Assembly: GCA_019623805.1 (NCBI GenBank)
Contig: CP053680.1
Span: 3,636,001 to 3,700,000 of the forward strand
Length of the DNA: 64,000 nt
Direction of reading: 5' to 3'
Source: Gammaproteobacteria bacterium (ex Lamellibrachia satsuma)
Lineage (GTDB): Bacteria; Pseudomonadota; Gammaproteobacteria; Chromatiales; Chromatiaceae
Part shown: positions 7,774-17,996 of the stretch, in pieces
Numbering within the stretch: the first letter of the stretch is position 1
Layout of the letters: the number at the start of each line of letters is the position of its first letter
Made by a program: the position numbers and the translations under genes
The notes under the pieces: model-generated
Told to the model about the DNA's origin: nothing
Seen by the model: only the letters and a program-made list of their open reading frames with translations
Database searches by the model: none

Positions 7774-10578
7774 ATGATTCGTAAGCTGTCCCTGGCAGTG
7801 GCAATAGCAACAGCCCTATCACCACTGGGCGCCTATGCGCTTGGTTTGGGTGAGATCCATACTCAATCGTCTCTCAACCAATATTTCAAAGCGGATATCG
7901 ATCTGATATCGGTAAAATCTGATGAGGTGCAGGACGTCAGGGTAGAACTGGCTTCTCAAGCTGCCTTTGCCCGGGCCGGTGTTGAGCGTCCTTTTATGCT
8001 TTCCGGCTTGACCTTTAAACCTACTTTACGCAGTGATGGTAAAGTGGTCATTGCGGTGAGCAGTCGGGATCCCGTGCGTGAACCTTTCCTCAATTTCCTT
8101 ATTGAGGTTAACTGGCCGAAGGGCCGTCTGGTCCGTGAGTACACTGTACTGCTGGATCCGCCGGTTACGGTGAAACGCAAACCGGCGCCTGTTACCGCCC
8201 CGATTGCACAGACAGCACCTGCGAGCACGCCAACCCCCGTACAGAGCAGGCGAACGGTTACACCCCGCCAGCAGGAGGCTGCTGCCAGCAGGAGTGATGG
8301 CGGTGCCCGCGAATACGGCCCCGTTAAGAACAATGACAATCTGTGGGTTATCGCCAAGTCGATGCGGCGCAGCGGCGAAACCACCGAACAGCTTATGATG
8401 GCGCTGCTGGAGCACAATCCAAAAGCTTTTATCAGAAATAATGTCAATGGCCTGAAGGTTGGCAAGATCCTGCGTCTTCCAGAGGGTGCTGACCCGAGCG
8501 CACTATCCTCCCGTGATGCACGATCTGAGTTCTTGGCCCAGACCAACGCCTGGAGAGAGAATCGAGGCCGTGGGAAAGCTGCGACAACTGACCCGTCTCC
8601 CGCCATATCAGCGCCAGTCCCGGCGGATGACCGTCTGAAGCTGGTTTCTGCTAAGCCCGAGGCTGATGAGGCCGTCGACAGGGAAGGCAAGGCCGAACAG
8701 AAAGAAGATCTCCAGCGTCTTGAAAAACAGATTCTGCTGGTGCGTGAATCCAATGAATCCACGCGTCAGGAGAGTGAGGAGCTACGTGGCCGGATCAAGG
8801 GCCTGGAAGCTCAACTGGAGGACATCCAGCGGCTTTTGACTCTGAAGAGCGATCAGCTTGCACAGTTACAGTCGACGCAGCGTCTTGAATCTCAGGCTCC
8901 TGAGGTGATGGCCGAAGAGGAAGTGCTGCCGGTTTCCGATGAACCCGTCATCGAAGAGGCAGATATTGAGTCTGCTATCGACGAGGCCATGCAGCAAACT
9001 GCAGACAGTGCTGTTGTTGCTGAACCCGTACAAGAGGCAAAACCTGAACCTGCTGTTACAGAAAAGCCCGCTCCTGCAGTTGCGCCGCCTGTAACTCCGA
9101 CCCAGGTGGCGGAGGAGACTGCGCCAAAACCAGTAGAAAAGAAAAAGCCGAAGGAGAAAGGGCTGCTGGGTGCCTTGGCCGGCAACACAACCCTGATGGG
9201 TATAGTGGGCGCAGTTGGAGTGCTCCTGCTCTCGCTGCTATGGCTGATCATGCGGCGTCGCAAGGAAGCTGAAGCGGAATTTGCCGAAAGTATTCTTGTC
9301 ACTCCAGATGGAGAGCCTGCAGCTGAAGCGGCCCAGGTGGAGGCGGGTTCCATCAACGAACTGACTGATGAAACATCATTCCTGAGTGATTTTTCTCCCA
9401 GTGACATCGATGCCCTGCAGGATGAAACCGGCGAGGTCGATCCTCTCTCCGAAGCTGATGTTTACATCGCCTATGGCCGTTATCAGCAGGCTGAAGAGCT
9501 GGTTAAACAAGCGATCGAAAAAGCCCCTGAGCGTGCGGAACTGAAGCACAAGCTGCTGGAAATTCACTATTCGGCAAAAGACACGAGTGCATTTGCTGCA
9601 CTGGCCGGTGCACTTTCAGCTGCGGGCATCGCAACCACGAACCCGGATGTCTGGAGCAGAATCTCCACCATGGGCAGGGAGCTCGATCCGGAAAACATTC
9701 TGTTTGGCTCTGCTGCGGACACAGCGCCGACGGAGGACGGTTTTGCATCGGGTATGGATGATGAACTCGATGACCTTGGTTTGAATCTGGATAGTGAGCT
9801 GCGCGACTCTTCACTCGATCTGTCGACCCCTGCGCCGGCTGCCCCTGAATCTGTCGATACTCTGGATGATCTTGATAACGACCTTGATTCCCTGGACCTG
9901 AGTGAACTCTCTGATCTGGATGATATGGAACCCAGTGCTCTGGACTCTGAGTTGTCCATAGATTTAGAAACGGCCGATGATGTGGTGGCACAAAATGATG
10001 CCGTAAACCAGACGACATCCGATACCACTGACTCTGAATTGCTGGATATCGATCTTGCCAGTCTGGGGCTCGATTCGGGATTGCTGGAGGATGCCACGCC
10101 ATCCGAAGGATTGGATGATAGCCTGCAGCTCGACTCATCACCGGACACCGATAGTGTACTTGCCGACCTGGACCTGGGAGATCTGGCCGATGATACGGGC
10201 TCTGCAACCAGCAGTATAATAGGAATCGATGACTCCGAATCTCTCGACGATCTTGATCTCGAAAGCCTGGAACGTGAATTGGAGTCGTTGTCCGAAGATC
10301 TGGATGCAAAAGAGAGCGAAGGGTCTGATCTGTTGGGTACCGACAGCGAGGGTCTGGGTGAGGCTGACGAAGATATCGCACCCCACTCACTGACCTTCGA
10401 TGAGGAGATGGAACTGGGTGCAGAAGATGAAGTGAATACCAAACTTGATTTGGCCCGCGCTTACGTGGATATGGGTGATGAAGAGGGTGCAAGAAGTATC
10501 CTCGAAGAGGTGGCCACAGAAGGCAACAATGAGCAACAGGAAGAGGCCACGCAATTGCTCGAAAAGATGTCATCCTGA
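7774..10578 (+). CDS. fimV: FimV-type polar hub/pilus motility protein
   Basis: The 934-residue protein has the FimV plan. It starts with a signal peptide (cleaved near AYA-LGLGEIH), followed by the FimV N-terminal domain and a LysM-like peptidoglycan-binding domain (~178-236, NDNLWVIAKSM). Then come a coiled coil (~310-365), a Pro/Val/Glu-rich linker and one membrane helix (~472-494, ahead of RRRKEAEAEF). The cytoplasmic part is highly acidic and ends in the conserved C-terminal FimV TPR-like domain (NTKLDLARAYVDMGDEEGA). In Pseudomonas FimV organises polar type IV pili and, in Vibrio relatives (HubP), other polar machines. A strong AGGAGG site precedes the ATG. A terminator follows the gene. 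Confidence 0.93.
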   Translation: MIRKLSLAVAIATALSPLGAYALGLGEIHTQSSLNQYFKADIDLISVKSDEVQDVRVELASQAAFARAGVERPFMLSGLTFKPTLRSDGKVVIAVSSRDPVREPFLNFLIEVNWPKGRLVREYTVLLDPPVTVKRKPAPVTAPIAQTAPASTPTPVQSRRTVTPRQQEAAASRSDGGAREYGPVKNNDNLWVIAKSMRRSGETTEQLMMALLEHNPKAFIRNNVNGLKVGKILRLPEGADPSALSSRDARSEFLAQTNAWRENRGRGKAATTDPSPAISAPVPADDRLKLVSAKPEADEAVDREGKAEQKEDLQRLEKQILLVRESNESTRQESEELRGRIKGLEAQLEDIQRLLTLKSDQLAQLQSTQRLESQAPEVMAEEEVLPVSDEPVIEEADIESAIDEAMQQTADSAVVAEPVQEAKPEPAVTEKPAPAVAPPVTPTQVAEETAPKPVEKKKPKEKGLLGALAGNTTLMGIVGAVGVLLLSLLWLIMRRRKEAEAEFAESILVTPDGEPAAEAAQVEAGSINELTDETSFLSDFSPSDIDALQDETGEVDPLSEADVYIAYGRYQQAEELVKQAIEKAPERAELKHKLLEIHYSAKDTSAFAALAGALSAAGIATTNPDVWSRISTMGRELDPENILFGSAADTAPTEDGFASGMDDELDDLGLNLDSELRDSSLDLSTPAPAAPESVDTLDDLDNDLDSLDLSELSDLDDMEPSALDSELSIDLETADDVVAQNDAVNQTTSDTTDSELLDIDLASLGLDSGLLEDATPSEGLDDSLQLDSSPDTDSVLADLDLGDLADDTGSATSSIIGIDDSESLDDLDLESLERELESLSEDLDAKESEGSDLLGTDSEGLGEADEDIAPHSLTFDEEMELGAEDEVNTKLDLARAYVDMGDEEGARSILEEVATEGNNEQQEEATQLLEKMSS

Positions 10579-10602
10579 TATTGTCGTAAGAGATGTCTTC
10601 TG

Positions 10603-10632
10603 AAGGGGTGCAGTTTGCACCCCTTTTCTTTT
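10603..10632 (+). terminator. Rho-independent terminator after fimV
   Basis: A perfect 10-base stem (AAGGGGTGCA / TGCACCCCTT) with a 3-base loop runs into TTCTTTT. It lies 24 bases after the fimV stop and only 20 bases before the truA start, so truA must either have its own promoter or depend on read-through. Confidence 0.85.
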
Positions 10633-10652
10633 ATATCCATGAAGAGGAATAG

Positions 10653-11432
10653 ATGAGAGTTGCCCTTGGGGTTGAATACGACGGCGCTGCATTTCACGGT
10701 TGGCAGACCCAGGACGATGTGCGCAACGTGCAGCAGTGCGTCGAAGAAGCCGTTTCCAGAGTGGCGGATCATCCTGTGAGACTGCACTGTGCCGGAAGGA
10801 CCGATACAGGGGTTCACGCAACAGGGCAAGTGGTTCATTTTGAGACGGAGGCGGTCAGGAGTAGACGCTCCTGGATATTGGGGACAAACGTCAATTTGCC
10901 GGGAGATGTCAGCATTTCCTGGGCACGAGAGATGCCGGACGATTTTCATGCACGTTTTTCGGCTATCGGGCGGCACTATCGCTACCACATTCTGAATCGG
11001 CCGATGCGTTCCGCTCTTTGGCGGGATCGAGCGGTCTGGGTGCATCACCCCTTGGATGAATCGAGCATGCACCGGGCAGCGCAGGCACTGGTGGGTGAGC
11101 ATGATTTCTCATCCTACAGGGCGTTGGGATGCCAAGCTAAACACCCGGTACGTACCCTTCACCGGTTAAATGTGAGCCGGGAAGGCGAAATGGTGAAAAT
11201 CGATGTTCATGCCAATGCGTTTCTGCACCACATGGTGAGGAACATTGCCGGTGTGCTGATGGCCATCGGTCGGGGAGAGCAGAAGGAATTCTGGGCACAA
11301 CAGATCCTTGAATTGCGTGATCGTACGAAAGGTGGTGTCACGGCCCCGCCGCAGGGACTCTATCTCACCAAAGTCGATTACCCTGAAAGCTATTTGTTAC
11401 CTGAGGGGCCAGATATCTCATTGCCCGCGTAG
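10653..11432 (+). CDS. truA: tRNA pseudouridine(38-40) synthase
   Basis: Isomerises uridines 38-40 in the anticodon arm of tRNAs. The 259-residue length is typical. The catalytic Asp51 sits in CAGRTDTGVHATGQVVHF, and the family stretches MRVALGVEYDGAAFHGWQ and HHMVRNIAGVL are intact. The GAGGA ribosome site lies directly before the ATG. Neighbours fimV and trpF are conserved around truA in many gammaproteobacteria. Confidence 0.97.
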   Translation: MRVALGVEYDGAAFHGWQTQDDVRNVQQCVEEAVSRVADHPVRLHCAGRTDTGVHATGQVVHFETEAVRSRRSWILGTNVNLPGDVSISWAREMPDDFHARFSAIGRHYRYHILNRPMRSALWRDRAVWVHHPLDESSMHRAAQALVGEHDFSSYRALGCQAKHPVRTLHRLNVSREGEMVKIDVHANAFLHHMVRNIAGVLMAIGRGEQKEFWAQQILELRDRTKGGVTAPPQGLYLTKVDYPESYLLPEGPDISLPA

Positions 11433-11444
11433 CAGGGATCGTCT

Positions 11445-11510
11445 GATCCGCTATGCTAGATCAGGCCTACATTTTGTAGGCCGGTTCAAGCGCAGCGGAA
11501 CCGGCAACCC
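11445..11510. repeat. REP-like repeat pair between truA and trpF
   Basis: Two modules lie head to head. Module A (11445-11470, GATCCGCT...GGCCTAC) is followed by a 5-base loop and module B (11476-11510, GTAGGCCGGTTC...GGAACCGGCAACCC). GGCCTAC and GTAGGCC form a perfect 7-base stem, and module B contains its own CCGGTTC/GAACCGG hairpin. Module B is identical over 35 bases to 54485-54519, and module A matches 22 of 26 bases at 54546-54571, but there the order is B then A. Confidence 0.8.
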
Positions 11511-11590
11511 GATTCAGGCAAACGCCACCTGTCGGTGAGTTGTGATTGGCGTAGCGCAGTCAGGCGCTATCCTGTATCTTTCCATGCTTT

Positions 11591-12217
11591 ATGAGGACCA
11601 GGATCAAAATCTGTGGTATCACCCGGCCGGAAGATGCCCTTGTGGCGGTTCAGCAGGGAGCTGATGCGATTGGGTTGGTGTTCTATCCGCCCAGCCCAAG
11701 AGCGGTGAGTGTGGAGCAGGCCAGGAAGGTCGTCGAGGTTTTACCGGCATTTGTCACTGTTGTGGGCCTGTTTGTGGATGAGGACCGCGCACGGATTACA
11801 AGCTTGCTACAGGAGGTACATATCGATCTCCTGCAATTCCATGGGAAAGAGAATGTCGCGGCTTGTAAAGGCTACGACAGACCCTGGGTCAAGGCGGTGC
11901 GCATGCGCGATGGGATTGATCCGGCCGCGGCGGCGAGTGAATTCAGAGGCGCAGCCGGATTGCTGTTGGATGCCTATGAACCCGGTAAGCCAGGCGGTAC
12001 AGGAACGGCCTTCGACTGGGAACGGATACCTAAGGATCTGGCCTCAAGAATCATCCTTGCCGGTGGATTGAATCCGGACAATATTGAAGCGGCTGTGCGG
12101 CAGGTCCGCCCCTATGCAGTAGATGTGAGCGGTGGCGTCGAACAGTCCAAAGGCATTAAAAATGTGGGTAAAATAGCGGCCTTCATTGAAGGAGTGAAGC
12201 GTGGCGACAACAGCTGA
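11591..12217 (+). CDS. trpF: Phosphoribosylanthranilate isomerase
   Basis: Amadori isomerisation in tryptophan synthesis. It is a stand-alone TIM barrel of 208 residues, not fused to TrpC as in E. coli. The catalytic Cys is in [13 protein letters not shown] and the catalytic Asp in LLLDAY; the phosphate-binding loops [11 protein letters not shown] and DVSGGVE are intact. It overlaps trpB by 17 bases, indicating translational coupling in a trpF-trpB-trpA run. Confidence 0.96.
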   Translation: MRTRIKICGITRPEDALVAVQQGADAIGLVFYPPSPRAVSVEQARKVVEVLPAFVTVVGLFVDEDRARITSLLQEVHIDLLQFHGKENVAACKGYDRPWVKAVRMRDGIDPAAAASEFRGAAGLLLDAYEPGKPGGTGTAFDWERIPKDLASRIILAGGLNPDNIEAAVRQVRPYAVDVSGGVEQSKGIKNVGKIAAFIEGVKRGDNS

Positions 12218-13418
12218 AAATATTATTGGCACCCAGCCGGACGATAGAGGTCATTTCGGCGTCTATGGCGGCTTGTTCGTGGCAGAAACCCTGATGGAAC
12301 CCCTCAAGGATTTGCGCCTTGCCTATGAGAAATATATGCGGGACCCGGAGTTCCTCAAGGAGCTCGATGAGGATCTTGCCAACTATGTCGGGCGGCCCTC
12401 TCCAATCTATTTTGCGCAGCGCTGGAGCCGGGAATTGGGTGGCGCACGGATCTATCTGAAACGAGAGGATCTGAACCATACCGGCGCGCATAAGGTCAAC
12501 AATACCATCGGCCAGGCCCTGCTGGCGAAGCGCATGGGCAAGACCCGGATCATTGCCGAGACCGGCGCAGGTCAGCACGGTGTTGCAACCGCCACGGTGG
12601 CCGCCAGGCTGGGACTGGAGTGCGTGGTCTATATGGGGGCTGTCGATATAGTCCGCCAGGAGGCCAACGTCTACCGCATGAGACTGCTGGGCGCCGAGGT
12701 CCGATCAGTGGAGTCGGGATCCAAAACCCTGAAGGATGCGCTCAATGAGGCGATGCGGGATTGGGTCACCAATATCGATAACACCTTCTATATAATCGGC
12801 ACCGTTGCCGGCCCCCATCCCTATCCGGCTATGGTGAGGGATTTCCAGACCGTGATCGGCCGAGAGGCGAGGGAACAGATTCAGCAGCAGGCTGGCCGAC
12901 TGCCTGATGCCCTGGTTGCCTGTGTCGGTGGTGGCTCCAATGCAATTGGACTCTTCTATCCGTTTCTCGATGATACAGAGGTCGGGATCTACGGTGTGGA
13001 GGCAGCTGGAGATGGCCTGGAAACCGGGCACCACGCAGCGCCGCTCTGTGCCGGACAGCCAGGCGTTTTGCATGGCAATCGCACCTATCTGATGGAGGAC
13101 AAGGATGGCCAGATCATCGAAACCCACTCCATCTCTGCCGGACTCGATTATCCAGGTGTCGGTCCTGAACATGCCTGGTTGAAAGATACCGGACGGGCGC
13201 AGTATGTGGCGATTACGGATGAAGAGGCGCTGGATGCCTTCCATGCCTTGACTAAAATCGAGGGGATTATCCCCGCGCTGGAGTCGAGTCATGCGCTGGC
13301 CTACGCGGCCAAACTTGCACCAACAATGGAGAGTGACAAAATCATCCTGGTTAACCTCTCCGGTCGGGGAGACAAGGATATGCACACCGTGGCGGCACGG
13401 GAGGGCATCGAGATATGA
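12201..13418 (+). CDS. trpB: Tryptophan synthase beta chain
   Basis: PLP enzyme joining indole and serine. The 405-residue length fits. The PLP lysine is Lys98 in [10 protein letters not shown], the catalytic Glu lies in [10 protein letters not shown], and the PLP phosphate is held by GGGSNAIG. The start is GTG 12201, with GGAG 6 bases upstream inside the trpF coding region. It overlaps trpA by 4 bases (ATGA). Confidence 0.98.
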   Translation: MATTAENIIGTQPDDRGHFGVYGGLFVAETLMEPLKDLRLAYEKYMRDPEFLKELDEDLANYVGRPSPIYFAQRWSRELGGARIYLKREDLNHTGAHKVNNTIGQALLAKRMGKTRIIAETGAGQHGVATATVAARLGLECVVYMGAVDIVRQEANVYRMRLLGAEVRSVESGSKTLKDALNEAMRDWVTNIDNTFYIIGTVAGPHPYPAMVRDFQTVIGREAREQIQQQAGRLPDALVACVGGGSNAIGLFYPFLDDTEVGIYGVEAAGDGLETGHHAAPLCAGQPGVLHGNRTYLMEDKDGQIIETHSISAGLDYPGVGPEHAWLKDTGRAQYVAITDEEALDAFHALTKIEGIIPALESSHALAYAAKLAPTMESDKIILVNLSGRGDKDMHTVAAREGIEI

Positions 13419-14224
13419 GTCGTATCAGTCAGAGATTCAGTGATCTGCGGAAGCAGGGCAAAACCGCATTGATCCCCTTTATCACCGCCGGTGATCCGAC
13501 CCCTGGGGTAACCGTCGGTTTGATGCATGACATGGTTTCTGCTGGTGCCAACCTGATTGAGCTGGGCGTACCTTTTTCAGATCCCATGGCGGATGGTCCT
13601 GTCATTCAACGGGCCAGTGAACGGGCATTGGAGCACCATGTCAGTTTGCACGATGTTTTGCAGATGGTTAAGACCTTCCGGGAGAAGGATCAGAATACGC
13701 CGGTGGTTTTGATGGGTTACCTCAATCCGATTGAGGTGATGGGTTACGCTACCTTTGCCGGGTCAGCCAGTGCCGCAGGTGTCGACGGGGTGCTGATCGT
13801 CGATATTCCGCCGGAAGAGGGGGAAGATCTGTTGCAGTCACTGCGTGATAAGGCTATTGACCAGATCTACCTGTTGGCACCGACGAGTACACCTGATCGA
13901 ATTGGCCGGATCTGCAACGCGGCGAGTGGTTTTGTCTATTATGTCTCCGTCAAAGGCGTAACCGGCTCCAGCCAGCTGGATACCGCCGCAGTAGCGGAAA
14001 AGCTGGAGCAGATCAGGGAGAAAACAGCGCTTCCCGTGGGAGTTGGATTCGGCATCAAGGATGCTGCGACAGCCGCAGCAGTTTCTCAGCTTGCTGACGC
14101 TGTCGTCGTCGGTAGCGCCTTGGTATCCCGGGTCGAGGCGCTGCAAGAGACACCGGATAAAATCGGTCCTGCGCTGGCGGAAATTTTATCCAGTATGCGC
14201 AGGGCAATGGATGCTGTTCATTAA
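13415..14224 (+). CDS. trpA: Tryptophan synthase alpha chain
   Basis: Cleaves indole-3-glycerol phosphate and channels indole to TrpB. The 269 residues fit the family. Catalytic Glu49 and Asp60 are present in [16 protein letters not shown], and the phosphate loops GFGIKD and VVGSALV are visible. Start ATG overlaps the trpB stop, so the two subunits are translated together. Confidence 0.97.
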   Translation: MSRISQRFSDLRKQGKTALIPFITAGDPTPGVTVGLMHDMVSAGANLIELGVPFSDPMADGPVIQRASERALEHHVSLHDVLQMVKTFREKDQNTPVVLMGYLNPIEVMGYATFAGSASAAGVDGVLIVDIPPEEGEDLLQSLRDKAIDQIYLLAPTSTPDRIGRICNAASGFVYYVSVKGVTGSSQLDTAAVAEKLEQIREKTALPVGVGFGIKDAATAAAVSQLADAVVVGSALVSRVEALQETPDKIGPALAEILSSMRRAMDAVH

Positions 14225-14266
14225 GGCTCCTGACTTCTGGCACATTTATGAGGTAGAATCTCACCC

Positions 14267-15127
14267 ATGAGTTGGTTCGAAAAATTGATGCCAAGCCGCA
14301 TTCGTACAGATGGCGGCAGCAAACGGGCGGTTCCCGAAGGTCTTTGGGACAAGTGTCCAGGATGCAATGCGATTCTCTATCGTGCAGAGATGGAGCGGAA
14401 TCTGGATGTCTGTCCTAAATGCAACCATCACAATCGGCTGGGCGCCCGGCGTCGGCTGGAGTCGTTTCTCGATCCTGAGCCGTTGGAGGAGATTGCACAG
14501 TCTCTTGAGTCGGTCGATCCCCTGAAGTTCAAGGACAGTAAGAAGTACAAGGATCGTCTGAGTCAGGCGCAGAAAAACTCCGGCGAAAAAGATGCGCTGG
14601 TGGTGATGCGCGGCCAGCTCAAGGGGCTGGAAGTGGTTGTGGCGGCTTTCGAATTCAACTTCATGGCGGGCTCCATGGGCTCAGTGGTCGGCGAACGTTT
14701 TGTTCGTGCGGTGAGTGTTGCCCTGGAACGTCATATCCCGCTGATCTGTTTCTCTGCCAGTGGTGGCGCCCGTATGCAGGAGTCGCTTTTCTCTCTGATG
14801 CAGATGGCAAAAACCAGTGCTGCCCTGGATCGGTTACAGAAACGCGGCTTGCCCTTTATCTCTGTCATGACCGACCCAACCATGGGTGGTGTTTCTGCCA
14901 GTCTTGCCATGCTGGGTGACATCAATTTGGCAGAGCCCAATGCTCTGGTCGGCTTCGCCGGTCCCCGGGTCATTGAACAGACCGTCCGGGAGACACTGCC
15001 GGAAGGGTTTCAGCGCAGCGAGTTCCTGCTGGAGCATGGTGCGATCGATATGATCATTGATCGTCGCGACATGCGTGACCGCATTGCCGATCTGCTAAGC
15101 ATTTTCATGCACAAGCCACGCCCATAG
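14267..15127 (+). CDS. accD: Acetyl-CoA carboxylase carboxyltransferase, beta subunit
   Basis: Beta half of the carboxyltransferase that makes malonyl-CoA for fatty acid synthesis. At 286 residues it is close to the E. coli length. The N-terminal zinc ribbon has Cys30, Cys33, Cys49 and Cys52 (CPGC, CPKC), and the crotonase-fold oxyanion region [11 protein letters not shown] and [12 protein letters not shown] follow. The partner accA is not in the window. accD precedes folC as in many gammaproteobacteria. Confidence 0.97.
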   Translation: MSWFEKLMPSRIRTDGGSKRAVPEGLWDKCPGCNAILYRAEMERNLDVCPKCNHHNRLGARRRLESFLDPEPLEEIAQSLESVDPLKFKDSKKYKDRLSQAQKNSGEKDALVVMRGQLKGLEVVVAAFEFNFMAGSMGSVVGERFVRAVSVALERHIPLICFSASGGARMQESLFSLMQMAKTSAALDRLQKRGLPFISVMTDPTMGGVSASLAMLGDINLAEPNALVGFAGPRVIEQTVRETLPEGFQRSEFLLEHGAIDMIIDRRDMRDRIADLLSIFMHKPRP

Positions 15128-15157
15128 CCCCCCTCGTTCTTCAACACCCTGTCCAAC

Positions 15158-16447
15158 ATGCGTTTTAGCAGTCTGGATGACTGGTTGACGTGGCAGTCGT
15201 CACTTCATCCGCACGAGATCGAGTTGGGACTCGATCGTGTCGACAGTGTCTGGCAGCGTTTGAGGCCTTCAGGGCTGGCATCAGCGGTAGTGACGATCGC
15301 CGGAACCAATGGCAAGGGTTCCTCGGTTGCAATGCTGGAATCGATCTTCATGCAGGCAGGCTATCGCACCGGCGCTTACACCTCCCCCCATCTGGTTCAC
15401 TACAATGAGCGTGTGCGGCTGAATGGCATCCCAGTGTCGGATGAGCAGTTGTGCAGTGCCTTCCAACGCGTGGACGATGCGCGGGGTGAAGTGGCATTGA
15501 CCTATTTTGAGTTCGGTACCCTGGCGGCGCTGGATATTTTCGCTGAACTGACGCCGGACCTGGTGATTCTGGAGGTCGGGCTTGGTGGACGTCTCGATGC
15601 GGTGAATATCATCGATGCGGATGTAGCGGTGATCACCACGGTTGCGCTGGACCATACCGATTGGCTGGGAGAGACCCTGGACCAGATCGGTGCGGAGAAG
15701 GCAGGCATCATGCGTGGCAATCGCCCGGTGATCATGGCTGATAAAGAATTGCCGTCTTCTGTCTATCAGCATGCAGAGTCGATTGGGGCGATCCAGTGTC
15801 GGGTGGACGTCGATTTTCATGCCACTCCAAGTGATGATGGGTGGCGCTGGGAAGGTGGGCGACAAGCGTACTCCAATCTGCCAATGCCTGCGTTACCAGG
15901 AGCATTTCAATTGCAAAACGCCGCTGCAGTTCTGGCGGTCGTCGAACAACTTTCTTCCCGGTTTGTTGTCGAATCACAAGACGTAACAAAGGGTTTGGCT
16001 TCTGTGCACTTGGCAGGTCGCTATCAGTTGATAGACGGGGATGTTCCTGTGGTGCTCGATGTGGCGCACAACATTCAGGCGGCTGAGGCGCTGAGAGATA
16101 ATCTGCGGAAGAGGGCTGCGAAAGGATCTGTGCTGGCCGTTTTCGCTATGCTGGCAGACAAGGATGTTGCCGGGGTGATCCAGGTACTGGACCAGGACGT
16201 TGACAGTTGGTACCTGGTGGAGTTGTCCGGTAGCCGCGCTTGTACGGTCGAGCAGCTTGAGGCAGCGTTACGGAAGGCCGGTAGCAGTAGTAGAGTCAGT
16301 CGATTTTCCTCGGTAAATGATGGCTTGCAGGCTGCAATGGCTGATGCAGGCAGGGGTGATAGCGTCTTGGTATTCGGTTCGTTCCTGACCGTTGGCGAAG
16401 CACTGCAATATCTGGAGCCAGTCGCCGATGTTTTTGTGGGCGCCTGA
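15158..16447 (+). CDS. folC: Bifunctional folylpolyglutamate/dihydrofolate synthase
   Basis: Adds glutamate to dihydropteroate and folates. The 429-residue Mur-ligase-type enzyme has the P-loop GTNGKGSS (~residue 48), the folate/Mur signature YTSPHLVHYNERVR, the metal-site stretch EVGLGGRLDAVNI and DHTDWLG, and the C-terminal LDVAHN motif. It lies 30 bases after accD, an order kept in E. coli and Pseudomonas. Confidence 0.96.
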   Translation: MRFSSLDDWLTWQSSLHPHEIELGLDRVDSVWQRLRPSGLASAVVTIAGTNGKGSSVAMLESIFMQAGYRTGAYTSPHLVHYNERVRLNGIPVSDEQLCSAFQRVDDARGEVALTYFEFGTLAALDIFAELTPDLVILEVGLGGRLDAVNIIDADVAVITTVALDHTDWLGETLDQIGAEKAGIMRGNRPVIMADKELPSSVYQHAESIGAIQCRVDVDFHATPSDDGWRWEGGRQAYSNLPMPALPGAFQLQNAAAVLAVVEQLSSRFVVESQDVTKGLASVHLAGRYQLIDGDVPVVLDVAHNIQAAEALRDNLRKRAAKGSVLAVFAMLADKDVAGVIQVLDQDVDSWYLVELSGSRACTVEQLEAALRKAGSSSRVSRFSSVNDGLQAAMADAGRGDSVLVFGSFLTVGEALQYLEPVADVFVGA

Positions 16448-16469
16448 TATACTCTTCTAATACGATTTA

Positions 16470-17030
16470 TTGATTTCTGACAGGTATCCGGTTTTGGAGG
16501 AGAGGCTTAAACGCAGGTTGATAGGTGGAACGGTGCTGGTTTCGCTGGTGGTTATATTTGTACCCATGCTGTTGGAAACTCCGGCCAAGCTGAATAAAGC
16601 GATAAAAGGCACCAACATACCGTCAATGCCGAAAAAGTCTGCAGGGTCTGAAATCAATATCCTGCCATCGTTTGATCAATCGGTCTCACGAAATGAGAGC
16701 AGCCTGGAAATAGTGCCGAAAAAACCGAAACCTGCAGCCACATCCAGCAACAATAAAACGGGGAAAATTGCGCGTACCTCCCCGTCAGCCTGGATAATTC
16801 AGGTGGCTAGTTTCAGCAATAGAAAAAATGCCGACAAACTGGTTAAGCGGCTTAAAAAAGGAGATCTGCCTGCACATATTGAATTCACATCGGTTCAGGG
16901 AAAACAATTTTATCGTGTGCGGGTGGGCCCGGAAGTCGATCGAAAACTTGCAGAGAAGATGGTTAAGCGTATAAATAGAGACTATATAGATGAGATCAAG
17001 AAGAAGGTTAATCTGATTCGTTATCCTTAG
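16470..17030 (+). CDS. dedD: SPOR-domain inner membrane protein (DedD-like)
   Basis: A 186-residue protein with a short cytoplasmic start, one membrane helix (~20-37, GTVLVSLVVIFVPMLL), a Lys/Pro/Ser-rich periplasmic linker and a C-terminal SPOR domain (~107-186, WIIQVASFSNRKNADKLVKR and FYRVRVGP). SPOR domains bind denuded septal peptidoglycan. Position after accD-folC is that of DedD in E. coli, so that assignment is likely. The start is TTG 16470 without a clear Shine-Dalgarno; TTG 16494 is an alternative. Confidence 0.8.
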   Translation: MISDRYPVLEERLKRRLIGGTVLVSLVVIFVPMLLETPAKLNKAIKGTNIPSMPKKSAGSEINILPSFDQSVSRNESSLEIVPKKPKPAATSSNNKTGKIARTSPSAWIIQVASFSNRKNADKLVKRLKKGDLPAHIEFTSVQGKQFYRVRVGPEVDRKLAEKMVKRINRDYIDEIKKKVNLIRYP

Positions 17031-17036
17031 GAATCG

Positions 17037-17951
17037 ATGGTAGTTATGGATTTTACAGGTACAGCTCAACGTGCAATGGGAATCTGGGGAGAGTCAGGTC
17101 GCCCCGGGTGGTTGGATCAATTGGTTAATCGCGTTTTACCCAGAGTTGCGCTGCTGGTACTTGTGGTTCTGATTGCATATGTTCTGGCTCAGATCACCTG
17201 GCAGGTGATACCTGTTCCCCCTGAGCAGCATTTCGTTCGTAGTGGAGAGGTGCTCACTGGAACAAAACATCCTGGTCGCTCCCTTAAAGATCAGTCGGAC
17301 CGTCTCTCAGCTCTGCATGTCTTCGGCCGGCCAGGGGCCGTAAAAAGAAGCGCCCCGAAGGTTGTTGCAGAAAGGGCGCCCGAGACAAATCTTAACCTGA
17401 CGCTGCATGGCGTTTTTGCAGACCCTAAACCTGAACTTGGCGCAGCAATCATTGGCAAAGCTGGCTCAGAGCAGAAGTATTACAAGGTTGGCAAGAAGAT
17501 AATGGGTGGGGTTACTTTGCAGGCGGTGCATGAAGACCGTGTCGTATTGCTCAGAAATGGTCAGTCGGAGGTGCTGCGTTTCCCCAAGGCTTCCAAGCCC
17601 GTGGTAACCAGCAGCAGATCGAAATCTGCATCCAAGGCATCCTCTTCTCTGGGCACATACAAGGAGATGTTCAAGCGTGAACCGCTGAAGATTTTTCAAC
17701 ATCTTCGTTTCGTACCGGTTCGCACGGGCAAACAGTTGAAGGGCTATCGAATTTTGCCGCAGAAAAACCGGGATCTCTATAATCGCCTTGGTGTACGGCC
17801 GTCAGATCTCGTCACTTCTGTCAATGGTGTTCCGTTAAATGATGACAAGCAGGCCATGGGCCTGATCAAAGATCTGCAATCAGCGGATAACATTGAACTG
17901 GTGGTATTGCGTCAAGGCCAGCAGACCACGCTGTCGCTGAATCTAAATTAA
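17037..17951 (+). CDS. gspC: Type II secretion protein C (inner membrane clamp)
   Basis: GspC links the inner membrane platform to the secretin. The 304-residue protein has a cytoplasmic start, one membrane helix (~36-57, VALLVLVVLIAYVLAQITW), a periplasmic HR domain (LTLHGVFADPKPELGAAIIG and QSEVLRFPK) that contacts GspD, and a C-terminal PDZ domain (GYRILPQKNRDLYNRLGVRP, ending in DLVTSVNGVPLND and IELVVLRQGQ). Unlike the usual single operon, it lies on the plus strand after dedD and converges on the rest of the gsp array. Confidence 0.92.
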   Translation: MVVMDFTGTAQRAMGIWGESGRPGWLDQLVNRVLPRVALLVLVVLIAYVLAQITWQVIPVPPEQHFVRSGEVLTGTKHPGRSLKDQSDRLSALHVFGRPGAVKRSAPKVVAERAPETNLNLTLHGVFADPKPELGAAIIGKAGSEQKYYKVGKKIMGGVTLQAVHEDRVVLLRNGQSEVLRFPKASKPVVTSSRSKSASKASSSLGTYKEMFKREPLKIFQHLRFVPVRTGKQLKGYRILPQKNRDLYNRLGVRPSDLVTSVNGVPLNDDKQAMGLIKDLQSADNIELVVLRQGQQTTLSLNLN

Positions 17952-17996
17952 ATCAATACGTTTGCACTTTTAGCGTTGTTTGCGGACGGACGCTAT

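Noticed and set aside
9503..10573. A 356-residue minus-strand ORF and a Ser-rich one at 9567-10442.
   Set aside because: Both are shadows of the acidic, Asp/Ser/Leu-rich part of fimV.
17952..17996. TAGCGT/ACGCTA inverted repeat between gspC and the Sel1 gene as a terminator.
   Set aside because: The stem is only 6 bases with a 13-base loop and no T-run after it.
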